Shown here in pieces: positions 1 to 8,369 of a DNA stretch of 64,000 bases; the stretch's first letter is position 1, and every line of letters begins with the position of its first letter. This DNA comes from BP-133 sp040756995. Lineage in GTDB: Bacteria; Actinomycetota; Acidimicrobiia; IMCC26256; BP-133. The notes beneath the pieces were generated by a model. The model worked only from the letters and a program-made list of their open reading frames with translations. It was not told the origin of the DNA and did not search any database. The translations under genes were made by a program, and so were the position numbers. The stretch is taken from positions 372,001 to 436,000 of the forward strand of contig JBFLYK010000001.1 of assembly GCA_040756995.1 (NCBI GenBank), read 5' to 3'.

Positions 1-1610
1 GCCTCCTCAGACTCGCCGAGCCACTTGGAAAAGATCTCCGGCCCGTCGATGGCCACAAAGTTCACGTTGGCGCTACGGGCCAGGGCATGGACGAGCATGG
101 TCTTGCCCGTTCCCGGCGGGCCGGCCAGGAGAATGCCCCGGGGAGCGTCGGCGCCCACGGCGCGGAAGACGCCGGGGTCGTGGAGCGGGCGCTCCACCAG
201 GTTGCGCAGCCGGCGCTTCACCGGCTCGAGGCCGCCGATGTCCTCCCAAGCGACTTCGGGAAAGGTGACGAAGGCCTCGCGGAGGGCCGACGGACGGATC
301 CGCGTGAGTGCCTCGTCGAAGTCAGCGGGCTCGAGCGTGACGTCGAGGTCATCGCCGATCCGGAAGGCGCCGCGGTGGTCGTCGAGTATTGGCGTCGTGC
401 GGCGCAGGGCGCTGAGCCCTGCTTCCCGGGCCAGCTCCATGAGGTCGGCCCCGACGAAACCGTGCGTGGCCCGGGCGACGGCCGGTAGGTGATCGACGGC
501 GGCGCCCGACAGCGGCATCTCGCGGGTCTGAATTTGCAAGATCTCGAGCCGTCCTTCGGCATCGGGCGGCCCGATGAACACCTCGCGATCGAACCGTCCT
601 GGCCGACGCAGGGCGACGTCGACCGCCTCCAGGCGGTTGGTGGTGCCGATGACGACCACACCGTCGACCTTGCCCAGCCCGTCCATGGCTGACAGCAAGG
701 TCGTCACTGCCCGGACCTCGCTCTGCGAGCCGGACCGCTCCCGGTGGGGGGCGATGGCGTCCAACTCGTCGATGAAGACCAGCGAGGGGGCGTGGTGGGC
801 GGCCTCGTTGAAGATCCGGCGCAGGTTCGACTCCGTTTCCCCTTGCATCGTTCCGACCACCGCCGGACCGTTGATGAAGAAGAACTTGGCTTTCACGTCG
901 GTGGCCAGTGCCTTGGCGAGGTGCGTCTTGCCGCAACCGGGGGGGCCGTAGAGGATGACGCCCCGAGGGGCGGTGATGCCGAGCTGCCGGTAGACGAACG
1001 GCAGCTGCAGGGGCAGCTGGACCAGCTCTCGGACCAGCGCAACCTGTCGATGCAGCCCGCCGATGTCCTCCAGCGTGACGTCGAGGGCCCCTTCCGCCAT
1101 CCGCACCTGGGGCGCCTCGATCTCCAACTCGGTGTCGGCGGTGAACACGCCCGGCGACGGCTCGACCTCCACGACGTCGTAGACGGTGCCGGCAGCCGAC
1201 CCGGCGAAGGTGGCATAGAGCTTCCCGCCCTCCAGGCAAGGGGTGGCGCTGCGGGCGAACAGGTCTCGTAGGTGCTGCAGGAGGCCGTGGGCCCGGGACA
1301 CGTCGACGGGGGCGGCCACCACCACCCGCCGGGCTGGGTCCAGTTCGACGCGCCGCACCTCGACCCGATCGTTCATCCGGGCCTTCAGCGCCTGCCGGGC
1401 GAAGCGGTCGAGGCGGAGCACGCCCGAACCCCGGTCCGAGTCTCGCGGCTCTCCCAGCCGGGCCACCGCCCGCCGACCCAGTTCCGTGGAGAGCTCGACG
1501 ACGTCACCCGCGGCGACCTCGAGGCCGTCCATGGCCGCCGGGTCGAGGTAGGCGAGGCAGCGGGCGCTGGTCTCCGACTCGACGACCGAGCGGTCGACGA
1601 TGGCCTTCAC
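1..1610 (-). CDS. Cdc48/VCP-like AAA+ ATPase (C-terminus outside the window)
   Basis: The reading frame gives an N-terminal Cdc48 N-domain-like region (about residues 1-195) followed by two AAA+ modules. D1 has Walker A GPPGCGKT, Walker B LVFIDELDAIAP and a sensor region VVVIGTTNR. D2 begins with a second Walker A GPPGTGKT, and the gene runs off the left edge shortly after it. This tandem arrangement is that of archaeal/actinobacterial VAT/Cdc48 unfoldases, which use ATP to remodel or extract proteins in the cytoplasm. The start is GTG at 1610, overlapping the TGA of the upstream cupin gene (GTGA), so translation is probably coupled. Its placement behind two cupins in a catabolic region suggests a dedicated remodelling role, which is inference. 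Confidence 0.9.
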   Translation of the reverse strand, partial: MKAIVDRSVVESETSARCLAYLDPAAMDGLEVAAGDVVELSTELGRRAVARLGEPRDSDRGSGVLRLDRFARQALKARMNDRVEVRRVELDPARRVVVAAPVDVSRAHGLLQHLRDLFARSATPCLEGGKLYATFAGSAAGTVYDVVEVEPSPGVFTADTELEIEAPQVRMAEGALDVTLEDIGGLHRQVALVRELVQLPLQLPFVYRQLGITAPRGVILYGPPGCGKTHLAKALATDVKAKFFFINGPAVVGTMQGETESNLRRIFNEAAHHAPSLVFIDELDAIAPHRERSGSQSEVRAVTTLLSAMDGLGKVDGVVVIGTTNRLEAVDVALRRPGRFDREVFIGPPDAEGRLEILQIQTREMPLSGAAVDHLPAVARATHGFVGADLMELAREAGLSALRRTTPILDDHRGAFRIGDDLDVTLEPADFDEALTRIRPSALREAFVTFPEVAWEDIGGLEPVKRRLRNLVERPLHDPGVFRAVGADAPRGILLAGPPGTGKTMLVHALARSANVNFVAIDGPEIFSKWLGESEE

Positions 1611-2128
1611 CGGCGGCTGGCCCGGTACTCGGGGCAGTCCTCCAGCTGCTCGAACCCCGAACCGCGGTCGATCGACGCCGAATGGGCGTGGTTGAGCGAA
1701 GTGAAGATGATCTCGATGTCGTCGTCGGAGTCGTTGAAGTGCTGCACGACGACGCCCTTGACCTTGAGCGGGATCTGGACCACGTCCCAGCGGTCCCAGT
1801 CGTAGCGGACCTCGTCGATGACGGTGTACCCCGGCCCGCCCTTCCAGATGAAGCCGATCTGGTGTCCCTGGAACAGTTGCTTGCCGCTGCGGCTGCCGGC
1901 CGGGATCCGCTGCACGTAGATGATGAACGTCTTCATCACGATGTCGTCCAGCATCGGGCCCATGTACCACTTCATAAAGCCCTGGCGGTTGAGCTCTTCC
2001 GGGATCTCCTTGCCCCGGGCGATGATCTCGGCGGTCTCCCGCTGCTTTCGCTGGAGATCCCGCAAGGCCAGGAACTCGTCGAACAGGTTGCGCTGCGCCA
2101 GCCGCTCGTACCGGGTGGTCTCGGTCAT
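1607..2128 (-). CDS. Cupin-domain protein (173 aa)
   Basis: The ATG at 2128 follows a strong GGGAGGGGAG ribosome-binding site. The protein has a single beta-barrel cupin with motif-like stretches GHQIGFIWKGGPGYTV and VVQHFNDSDDD. The second motif keeps a His (VQHFN), but the first is weak, so metal binding is uncertain. It resembles the adjacent upstream cupin (shared VRYDW and QHFN segments), so the pair looks like an old tandem duplication that could form a heteromer. It is the middle gene of a cupin-cupin-AAA+ operon. No specific reaction can be assigned. Confidence 0.8.
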   Translation of the reverse strand: MTETTRYERLAQRNLFDEFLALRDLQRKQRETAEIIARGKEIPEELNRQGFMKWYMGPMLDDIVMKTFIIYVQRIPAGSRSGKQLFQGHQIGFIWKGGPGYTVIDEVRYDWDRWDVVQIPLKVKGVVVQHFNDSDDDIEIIFTSLNHAHSASIDRGSGFEQLEDCPEYRASRR

Positions 2129-2144
2129 GACTCCCCTCCCTCCT

Positions 2145-2723
2145 TCAGATCCTCGGGGTGACCGACTCGGTGGCCACGGCCGCGCCCTTCCATACCGTGA
2201 GGCCCGTCGCCTCGGCCCACTCGGGGTCGATCGCCGTCTGGACGAGCTCGCTGCCGACCTCGTTGAATGTCGGCTCGTGAATGAAGGCCAGCCACTTGGC
2301 GCTGCCGCCCTCCACCAAATTGAAGTGCTGGTGCTCGACCCCTTCGGGGACGAGCGGCATGAGCACCATGTCACCCGCCTCCCAGTCGTAGCGGACACCG
2401 TTCATGGTGGAATAGCCGTGACCCTCGATGATGAACAGGACGAGGCCCCCCTGGTGGCGATGGCGGCCTGAGACGCCCCGAATGTCGTGGATGAAGACCC
2501 ACCACTCCCGTAGGCAGCGGTCGGTGAAGACCTGCGGGTGCAGGTACCAGCCGATGAGGCCCTGAGGGCACAGCTCGTACTCCTCGGGGTTGACGGCCTT
2601 CACCACCACCGGCGCCGTCTGCTGATGCTGGAGGAACGCTTCCCGGTCGTCGTACATGGCGAAGTACCGGTCGCCGGGTAGTGCCTCCGGCTCTCGCATT
2701 CTGGTCTGCACACGCTCGGCCAT
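2145..2723 (-). CDS. Cupin-domain protein (192 aa), first gene of the cupin-AAA+ operon
   Basis: The ATG at 2723 is preceded by GGAGGAGG. An upstream in-frame start exists but has no comparable ribosome-binding site. The cupin core shows GRHRHQGGLVLFIIEG (HxH-type first motif) followed by EHQHFN in the second motif, so a metal site is plausible. The protein is a paralogue of the next gene downstream. The gene is divergent from an iclR-family regulator across an 85-bp gap containing a palindrome, so control by that regulator is likely. The function could be a ring-cleavage-type dioxygenase or a small-molecule binder; the sequence does not decide. Confidence 0.8.
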   Translation of the reverse strand: MAERVQTRMREPEALPGDRYFAMYDDREAFLQHQQTAPVVVKAVNPEEYELCPQGLIGWYLHPQVFTDRCLREWWVFIHDIRGVSGRHRHQGGLVLFIIEGHGYSTMNGVRYDWEAGDMVLMPLVPEGVEHQHFNLVEGGSAKWLAFIHEPTFNEVGSELVQTAIDPEWAEATGLTVWKGAAVATESVTPRI

Positions 2724-2790
2724 GACTCCTCCTCCGTTCCGAGGCTGTGCCCTTGGCCTACCAGACCTCTCCCGCGCAACGGAACCCACT

Positions 2791-2805
2791 TTCTGCTATA
2801 CAGAA
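2791..2805. promoter_or_regulatory. Palindrome TTCTG-N5-CAGAA, candidate IclR operator
   Basis: A perfect 5-bp inverted repeat with a 5-bp AT-rich centre ends 3 bp before the iclR start codon and lies between the divergent cupin operon and iclR. IclR proteins typically bind short palindromes of about 15 bp in such divergent regions, so autoregulation plus control of the cupin operon is inferred. Confidence 0.5.
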
Positions 2806-2808
2806 TGG

Positions 2809-3567
2809 ATGGCTGCGTATGCGGTCGGCTCCGTCGACGCCGCCCTCAGGCTCCTGCTCCTCCTCGACGCCAAAGGTCGCCTTCGGATCTCCGACGCCGC
2901 GTCATTCCTCGACGTCGCCCCGTCGACTGCTCACCGGCTGCTGGGCACCCTGCGCCAGCAAGGGTTCGTGGAGCAGGACGGAGCCAGCCGCGAATACCTC
3001 CTCGGGCCGACCATTCTTCGGCTGGGGCTGGCGGCCCTGTCGAGGGTCAACATCCGCGACGTGGCCCGGCCCCACATCGAGCGGCTCGCTGAGACGACCG
3101 GCGAAACCGTCCACATCGGTGTGCTCCGAGGCCCCAAGATCCTCTTCGTCGATTCGGTCGAGAGCCGCCGGGCGCTTCGGGTGGCCTCCCGGTTGGGGGC
3201 GCTGATGTGGGCGCACTGCACATCGCTCGGCAAGGCGGTCCTGGCCGAGCTGCCGCCGCCGGAGCTGCGCCAGCTCTTTCCTCAAGAAGCGCTCCCGACG
3301 CTCACGCACCGGTCCACCAGCACCCGCACCCGGTTGACCACCGAACTCCGGGCCATCCGGGCCCGGGGCTACGCGGTGAACCGGGGGGAAGGGGAGGAAG
3401 GCGTCGGGTCCGTGGGTGTCGCCATCCACGACGGCAACGGCCGGCCGGTCGCCGGCATCAGCACGGCCGCGCCATTGCCCCGGCTGGGAAAGGAGCGGGT
3501 CGCCGAACTGGCCGGCCTGACCCGGGCGACGGCCCGGGCCATCGGTGCCGCTGTGGCGCCGGTATGA
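2809..3567 (+). CDS. IclR-family transcriptional regulator
   Basis: The protein has 252 aa, the usual length for the family. An N-terminal winged helix-turn-helix (about residues 5-65, with RISDAASFLDVAPSTAHRLL as recognition region) is followed by the IclR effector domain, with the family segments VHIGVLRG, CTSLGKAVLAELP and GYAVNRGEGEEGVGSVGVAI. IclR proteins often control aromatic catabolism and bind small acids in the C-terminal domain. The gene is divergent from the cupin-AAA+ operon. The ATG at 2809 was chosen because it starts the family-type N-terminus; longer starts would run through the upstream promoter region. Confidence 0.9.
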   Translation: MAAYAVGSVDAALRLLLLLDAKGRLRISDAASFLDVAPSTAHRLLGTLRQQGFVEQDGASREYLLGPTILRLGLAALSRVNIRDVARPHIERLAETTGETVHIGVLRGPKILFVDSVESRRALRVASRLGALMWAHCTSLGKAVLAELPPPELRQLFPQEALPTLTHRSTSTRTRLTTELRAIRARGYAVNRGEGEEGVGSVGVAIHDGNGRPVAGISTAAPLPRLGKERVAELAGLTRATARAIGAAVAPV

Positions 3568-3576
3568 CGCCAGCCC

Positions 3577-4230
3577 CTACGCCGAGGCGGGCCGGGGACC
3601 CAGGATGAGTTCCACGCAGACATCGGCGAAGGCCACCGGGTCGTCCCGGGCCGCCTGGAACCACTTGTAGGACCACGTCGTCATCCCGAAGATCGCCTGG
3701 GTGGCGTACCGGGCGTCGACATCGCCGATGGCGCCAGCCGCCACGGCGGCCCGGACCGCGGCGCGGTAGGCGTCGAGGTACCGGCGCTCTCGCTTGCGGA
3801 TCCCCTCCGCGTAGTCGGCCTGGAGGCGCGGCCGGTGGTCGAAGAACACCGAGAACAGGCTGGGATCCCGGGTGACCGTGTGCGCCTGATGGCGGATGAG
3901 CGCTTCCAGGCGGGCACCCGGGTCATCGATCTTGAGGGCCTCGTCGAGCTCACCCAGCGCCCGGTCCAGGGCCCGCTCGAAGATGAGGCGAAGCAGTTCG
4001 GCCTTCGAACGGACATAGTGGTACAGGCTCGCGCGGCGCAGGTCCAAGGCGACGGCCACGTCATCGAGCGTGCCGGCGTCATAGCCCTTGTCGTGAAAGA
4101 CGGCGGCGGCCGCAGCGATGATCTCCTCCTGCCGGGCACGGTACTCGAGGCTCGGCTCCAGCAGGCGTGGCCGCCCCGGGCCCCGGCGTTTCGGGACCTC
4201 GCCATCGCGCGCCGGAGGGGGCTGGGCCAT
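3577..4230 (-). CDS. TetR-family transcriptional regulator
   Basis: The 217-aa protein starts with a basic tail (RRGPGRPR) and then the canonical TetR helix-turn-helix: EEIIAAAAAVFHDKGYDAG, LDDVAVALDLRRASLYHYV, SKAELL. The all-helical C-terminal half should form the ligand and dimer domain (TetR_C). It is convergent with iclR and divergent from the dehydrogenase-aldolase-hydrolase operon, with a TTTCA-N5-TGAAA palindrome in the gap. A second site of the same type in front of the Rieske and PaaA-like operons suggests that it controls those as well. Confidence 0.92.
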   Translation of the reverse strand: MAQPPPARDGEVPKRRGPGRPRLLEPSLEYRARQEEIIAAAAAVFHDKGYDAGTLDDVAVALDLRRASLYHYVRSKAELLRLIFERALDRALGELDEALKIDDPGARLEALIRHQAHTVTRDPSLFSVFFDHRPRLQADYAEGIRKRERRYLDAYRAAVRAAVAAGAIGDVDARYATQAIFGMTTWSYKWFQAARDDPVAFADVCVELILGPRPASA

Positions 4231-4260
4231 CTGATGTTCATGCTACCGATCGCCCAGGAA

Positions 4261-4275
4261 TTTCATCCCGTGAAA
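4261..4275. promoter_or_regulatory. Palindrome TTTCA-N5-TGAAA, candidate TetR operator
   Basis: The perfect inverted repeat TTTCATCCCGTGAAA lies in the 89-bp gap between tetR and the divergent acetaldehyde dehydrogenase gene. A closely similar 15-mer with the TTTC-N7-GAAA pattern occurs at 9782-9796 in another divergent promoter. The position and repetition point to the adjacent TetR protein. Confidence 0.55.
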
Positions 4276-4319
4276 CACGGAGTTGGTGACGGGGGAGGAA
4301 AGCTGTCGAGACTGGGCCG

Positions 4320-5213
4320 GTGACTCCCGAGCCCACACGCCGTCCGTGCATGATCCTCGGCTCCGGCAACATCGGTACCGATCTTCTGGCCAAGTTGCTC
4401 CGGTCCGATGTGCTCGAGGTCGTGGGCATGGCGGGCATCGACCCCGACTCCGACGGGCTGGCCCGGGCCCGGGCAGCCGGCGTCGAGACGAGTGCGGCAG
4501 GCATCGACTGGGTGGTGGACCACGCCCCAGCCGGGGCGATCGTGTTCGATGCCACCTCGGCGGCGGCCCACCGGACCCACGCACCCCGCCTGGCCGAGGC
4601 CGGGTTGCAGTCGGTCGACCTGACCCCGGCCCACCTGGGGCCCACGGTGGTGCCGGTGGTGAATCTCGCCGATCACGTCGATGCACCGGACGTGAACCTC
4701 ATCACCTGCGGCGGCCAGGCCACGATTCCCATCGTCCACGCCGTGGCCCGGGTCACACCCGTTCCGTACGCCGAGATCGTGTCGGCCGTGGCCAGCGTCT
4801 CGGCGGGGCCCGGCACCCGTCAGAACATCGACGAGTTCACCGAGGCGACCGCCCGGGGTTTGGAGGAGATCGGCGGCGCCGAACGCGGCAAGGCGATCAT
4901 CATCCTGAACCCGGCCGACCCGCCAATCCTCATGCGCAACACCGTCTTCTGCGAGCTTCCGGCCGAGGCCGACAGGGACGCCGTCGCCGCCTCGATCGCC
5001 GCCATGGTCGACGAGGTCGCCGCCTACGTGCCGGGTTACCGGCTGACCACCAGTCCCGTCTTCGAGGAAGACCGGGTGGCGGTGTTCCTCGAGGTCGCCG
5101 GGGCGGGAGACTACCTGCCGACCTATGCCGGCAACCTCGACATCATGACCGCCGCCGCCACTCGGGTCGGCGAGGAACTGGCCCGCCGGAGCCTTCTCGA
5201 AGGGGTGAGCTGA
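4320..5213 (+). CDS. Acetaldehyde dehydrogenase (acylating), copy 1
   Basis: This 297-aa protein is of the MhpF/BphJ/DmpF family, which converts acetaldehyde (or propanal) channelled from the aldolase to acyl-CoA with NAD+ and CoA. The NAD-binding GSGNIG motif is near residue 14-19, the catalytic Cys is Cys130 in ITCGGQAT, and C-terminal YAGNLDIMTAAATRVGE is typical. The GTG at 4320 is accepted as start; an ATG 30 bases downstream is an alternative that would begin just before the Rossmann motif. It overlaps the aldolase gene by TGATG, as expected for a complex-forming pair. A second intact copy is on the minus strand at 17.4-18.3 kb and a ruined third at 49.7 kb. Confidence 0.95.
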   Translation: MTPEPTRRPCMILGSGNIGTDLLAKLLRSDVLEVVGMAGIDPDSDGLARARAAGVETSAAGIDWVVDHAPAGAIVFDATSAAAHRTHAPRLAEAGLQSVDLTPAHLGPTVVPVVNLADHVDAPDVNLITCGGQATIPIVHAVARVTPVPYAEIVSAVASVSAGPGTRQNIDEFTEATARGLEEIGGAERGKAIIILNPADPPILMRNTVFCELPAEADRDAVAASIAAMVDEVAAYVPGYRLTTSPVFEEDRVAVFLEVAGAGDYLPTYAGNLDIMTAAATRVGEELARRSLLEGVS

Positions 5214-6223
5214 TGGCCCGCATCACGGTGGTCGACTCGACGTTGCGAGACGGGAGCCACGCCAAGGCGCACCGCTTCACCGTTGAGGACGTCCGGTCGG
5301 TGGCCGCCGCTCTCGATCGGGCCCGGGTCCCCTGGGTGGAGGTCAGCCACGGCGACGGGTTGGGCGGCTCGTCGCTCAACTACGGCCGGTCCCTGGTCGA
5401 CGAGCAGGCGCTCATCGCCGCCGCCGGCGAGGTCCTCACCACCAGCCGGCTGGCCGTACTGCTGCTGCCGGGGATCGGAACCAAGCGCGACCTGCGCCAA
5501 GCCCGGGATCTCGGCGCCTCCCTCGTCCGGGTGGCGACCCACTGCACCGAGGCCGACATCGCTCCCCAGCATCTCGGCCTCGCCCGGGACCTCGGCATGA
5601 CCGCGGTCGGGTTCCTCATGATGGCGCACCTCAACAGCCCCGACGGGCTGGCCGCCCAGGCCCGCATCATGGCCGCTGCCGGCGCCCAGGTCGTGTACGT
5701 GACCGACTCGGCCGGCGCCCTGACACCGTCGGAGGTGGCGGCCCGGGTGGAAGCCGTCAGAGCCGCCGTTCCGGGCATCGAGGTCGGATTCCACGGCCAC
5801 ATGAACCTTTCCCTCGGGGTGGCGAACTCCATCGCCGCCGTCCGGGCCGGCGCGACGTGGATCGACGGCTCGACCTGCGGTATGGGGGCGGGAGCGGGCA
5901 ACACCCCGACCGAGGTGTTGGTGGCGGTCTGCGACAAGGAGGGCATCGAAACCGACATCGACACCTTCGCCGCCATGGACGGGGCCGAAGAGGCGGTTCG
6001 GCCCATCCTCGACCGGGTTCCCTTCGTGAGCCGCTCGGCGCTCCTGTTGGGCTATGCCGGCGTCTACGGCTCGTTCCTCCTCCACGCCGAGCGGGCGGCG
6101 CGGCGCTTCGGCGTTTCGGAGAAGGAGATCCTCCTCGAGGTCGGCCGGCGCAAAGCCGTCGGCGGGCAGGAGGACATGATCCTCGAGGTCGGGGCCCAAC
6201 TGGCCGCCCGAGCCTCGTCCTAG
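5213..6223 (+). CDS. 4-hydroxy-2-oxovalerate aldolase, copy 1
   Basis: The 336-aa protein is of the MhpE/BphI/DmpG family, which cleaves 4-hydroxy-2-oxoacids to pyruvate and an aldehyde. The N-terminal DSTLRDGSHA motif contains the catalytic Arg (Arg12) and a metal-binding Asp (Asp13), and the metal-binding H-x-H is in GFHGHMNL (His194 and His196). The C-terminal GYAGVYGSFLLHAERA and VGGQEDMI segments contact the dehydrogenase in known complexes. The ATG overlaps the stop of the dehydrogenase. The motif reads HGHMN instead of the HAHNN of copy 2, a small divergence that may reflect different aldehyde specificity. Confidence 0.95.
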   Translation: MARITVVDSTLRDGSHAKAHRFTVEDVRSVAAALDRARVPWVEVSHGDGLGGSSLNYGRSLVDEQALIAAAGEVLTTSRLAVLLLPGIGTKRDLRQARDLGASLVRVATHCTEADIAPQHLGLARDLGMTAVGFLMMAHLNSPDGLAAQARIMAAAGAQVVYVTDSAGALTPSEVAARVEAVRAAVPGIEVGFHGHMNLSLGVANSIAAVRAGATWIDGSTCGMGAGAGNTPTEVLVAVCDKEGIETDIDTFAAMDGAEEAVRPILDRVPFVSRSALLLGYAGVYGSFLLHAERAARRFGVSEKEILLEVGRRKAVGGQEDMILEVGAQLAARASS

Positions 6224-6254
6224 CGAGACCACACCGAACGGAGGCGAGCTGACC

Positions 6255-7115
6255 GTGAGCACGCAACTGACCTACGACGCGACATCCCGCACCGCCAAGG
6301 TCGGCGCCCTGACCGCCCACTACCACGAGGCAGGCAGCGGGCCATCGGTCATCCTGCTCCATGGCGGCGGCCCCGGAGCCTCGGCGTGGAGCAACTGGAA
6401 CCAGAACCTCGGGCCGCTGGCCGAGCAGTTCCACGTGCTGCTCGTCGACCAGCCGGGCTACGGCCATTCCGACAAGCCGGTGGTCGAAGGCGGCATGTGG
6501 ACGTTCTACGCCCGGGTCGTCCGTGACCTCATGGACGAGCTCGGCCTGGAGCAGGCCCATTTCGTCGGCAATTCCCTGGGCGGCGGCACCACGCTCAAGT
6601 TCGCCCTCGACTACCCCGACCGGGCCGGCCGGCTGGTGCTCATGGGGCCGGCCGGCGGGACCCTGCCCCTTACCAGCCCATGGCCGTCGGAGGGCATCAA
6701 GATGATGCTCGGCTTCTACGCCCCGCCCGGGCCAAGCAAGGAAAAGATGCAGGCACTGGTGAACGTGATGTCCCACGCGCCGGCCAACCACTCCGAGTTG
6801 GTCGAAGAGCGTTATCGGGCGGCCATCGAACCCGACGCCGTCGCCTTCGCCACCGCGCTCTACAAGGCGTTCCAGTCGGGGGAGGCGGTGATGGTGGCCG
6901 AGGAGCTGTGGCGTGACGTGCACCGCATCCCGCACCGGACGCTGCTCACCTGGGGCCGCGACGACCGGGTGCTGCCCCTCGACGGTGCCCTGTACATGCT
7001 GCGCTACATGCCCGATGCCCGCCTCCACGTGTTCCCCAACTGCGGCCACTGGGCCCAGGCCGAGCACACCGTGGAGTTCAACCGCCTGGTGATCGACTTC
7101 CTGACGACGCCCTGA
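6255..7115 (+). CDS. Meta-cleavage product hydrolase (alpha/beta hydrolase, MhpC/BphD/HsaD-like)
   Basis: The 286-aa enzyme begins with GTG after GGAGGCGAGC. It has the oxyanion-hole motif HGGGPGAS (residues 36-43), the nucleophile Ser107 in GNSLGGGT, the acid Asp in WGRDDRVLP and the base His in NCGHWAQ. The HGGGPGA signature is that of C-C bond hydrolases acting on ring-fission products such as 2-hydroxy-6-oxo-hexa-2,4-dienoates. It is the third gene of a lower meta-cleavage operon. The exact side chain released cannot be read from the sequence. Confidence 0.92.
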   Translation: MSTQLTYDATSRTAKVGALTAHYHEAGSGPSVILLHGGGPGASAWSNWNQNLGPLAEQFHVLLVDQPGYGHSDKPVVEGGMWTFYARVVRDLMDELGLEQAHFVGNSLGGGTTLKFALDYPDRAGRLVLMGPAGGTLPLTSPWPSEGIKMMLGFYAPPGPSKEKMQALVNVMSHAPANHSELVEERYRAAIEPDAVAFATALYKAFQSGEAVMVAEELWRDVHRIPHRTLLTWGRDDRVLPLDGALYMLRYMPDARLHVFPNCGHWAQAEHTVEFNRLVIDFLTTP

Positions 7116-7119
7116 CCCT

Positions 7120-7509
7120 TCAGGCGTCCCATTCCGTCGGTACGTCGCCGAACTGATGCAGGGCGGCCTCCAGGCCGCTGAAGTGCTTCAGGGCGTTGGT
7201 CAGGCTGCCCTTGAACTTGATCGGGCCCATGACCGCCCGCTTCACGCCGATCTCCTTGGCGCCCACCTTGCGCCACGTCTCGGTCGGGGCCCGCAGGATG
7301 AAGTCGGGCTGGCGGTCGTCGCGGACCGGCCCGACGTAGTCGGCGATGCCCTCCTTGTCAATGTGGATCTGTACCGGCGGGCGGTCCCGATCGGTGACCG
7401 ACATCTCGACCAGGATGTCCATGCCCTTCGTGCCCTCGATGGCCTTCTGGTTCTTGTTCCACAGGTCCATGTAGATCTGCATCCACTCTTCGGACAGCAG
7501 CGGGGGCAA
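7120..7509 (-). CDS. SCP2 sterol-carrier-like protein, copy 1
   Basis: A single SCP2-like domain of 129 aa starts at a TTG preceded by GGGAGG with 7-base spacing. Longer in-frame starts would overlap the upstream gene and lack a family-type N-terminus. Features are LSEEWMQIYMDLWN at the N-terminus and RAVMGPIKFKGSLTNAL near the C-terminus. SCP2 domains bind hydrophobic molecules such as sterols, fatty acyl-CoAs and aromatic lipids in a closed cavity. It is clearly related to the SCP2 protein at 41978-42373 (same ends: LS.EWM, GTMKFKGSL, LPSLEEAM), which sits in the transport region. It is the last gene of the Rieske dioxygenase operon. Confidence 0.85.
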   Translation of the reverse strand: MPPLLSEEWMQIYMDLWNKNQKAIEGTKGMDILVEMSVTDRDRPPVQIHIDKEGIADYVGPVRDDRQPDFILRAPTETWRKVGAKEIGVKRAVMGPIKFKGSLTNALKHFSGLEAALHQFGDVPTEWDA

Positions 7510-7526
7510 TGCGGTACCTCCCTCGG

Positions 7527-7817
7527 TCAGCGGTCCGACCCGTCGAGGGTCGTCAGCGTCGTCATCCCGGTGAGCCATTCCTGGAGTTCGTGACGGGCGG
7601 CGGCGTCCACCGCGGCGTCGGCCAGGAACCGCAACAGAAGTGTGTCAATCTGGCACAGGAGCGCCAGGGCGGCGGCGTCGAGGGACACCTCGTGGCCGTC
7701 GCGCAACGACCGGACCCGCAGCCGGGGGCTGTTGCCCCTGGCGTCGAGGTCGACGGCCACGGTGGCGTACTCGTTGGCGACCCTGGCGAGTTGGGTGGTG
7801 CCGCCGCGCTGGCCCAT
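7527..7817 (-). CDS. Hypothetical protein (96 aa) of the Rieske operon
   Basis: The ATG at 7817 lies one base after the stop of the beta-subunit gene, so the gene is in the operon. The sequence has charged beta-like segments (VAVDLDARGNSPRLRVRSLRDG) followed by a helical Ala/Leu-rich half. No Cys or His motif is visible that would make it a ferredoxin. I do not recognise the family. It could be an accessory subunit of the oxygenase or a partner of the SCP2 protein. Confidence 0.6.
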   Translation of the reverse strand: MGQRGGTTQLARVANEYATVAVDLDARGNSPRLRVRSLRDGHEVSLDAAALALLCQIDTLLLRFLADAAVDAAARHELQEWLTGMTTLTTLDGSDR

Positions 7818-7818
7818 A

Positions 7819-8358
7819 TCAGAAAAGGACGCTGATGTTGTCGGTCGTGAAGGCGGCGTCGTCGAAGTAGATCTTGCGGTCTCGTACGAGCCAAGAGCCG
7901 TCGCGGCGCCGCTCCAGGACGTCCTGCCGCTTGCCTGAGAACGTGTGGTGGACGGTCTCGAGCCGGGTCCGGATGACGAGGAAGTTCGACTGGACGGCCA
8001 GTTCGTCGCCGCGGTGCTCCGTGATCACCACGTTGCTGACGAAGTGCCGTGTCCGCGACGGCGGGATCTCGGCCCAGGCGCTCTTCAAGCCGTAGCTCTG
8101 GGCCCGCACCTCGAGCGTGCCGAAATCGTCCTCGAAGAACGCCATCTCGCCTTCTCCGACGACGTCAGGGCTCCCCTCCCGGTTGATCCGCACAGGAGCC
8201 CAGTAGCTGACCTCCGTGGAGAACAGCTTCAGCCACTCGTCGAAACGCCGTTCATCGAGCAGGTCCGCCTCCCGGTAGTAGAACTGCTCGATCTCGAACT
8301 GCAGCCTCAAGCGGGAGAGCCAACCGTCGTCGTCGACCATGGGGTGGTCGTCTGCCAT
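7819..8358 (-). CDS. Aromatic-ring-hydroxylating dioxygenase, beta subunit
   Basis: The 179-aa small subunit is of the NTF2-like fold, with the family segments EIEQFYYREADLLDERRFDEWLKLF, RTRHFVSNVVI and WLVRDRKIYFDDA. It gives structural support to the catalytic alpha subunit encoded immediately upstream (11-bp gap). The ATG at 8358 gives the normal family length; an in-frame extension upstream would overlap the alpha gene. No ferredoxin or reductase gene is adjacent, so electron delivery must come from elsewhere. Confidence 0.92.
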   Translation of the reverse strand: MADDHPMVDDDGWLSRLRLQFEIEQFYYREADLLDERRFDEWLKLFSTEVSYWAPVRINREGSPDVVGEGEMAFFEDDFGTLEVRAQSYGLKSAWAEIPPSRTRHFVSNVVITEHRGDELAVQSNFLVIRTRLETVHHTFSGKRQDVLERRRDGSWLVRDRKIYFDDAAFTTDNISVLF

Positions 8359-8369
8359 GGGGCCCGTCC

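Noticed and set aside
4283..5212. Long plus-strand reading frame continuing upstream of the aldolase start
   Set aside because: The part before 5213 is Arg/Gly-rich shadow of the dehydrogenase gene in another frame; the real aldolase starts at the TGATG junction.
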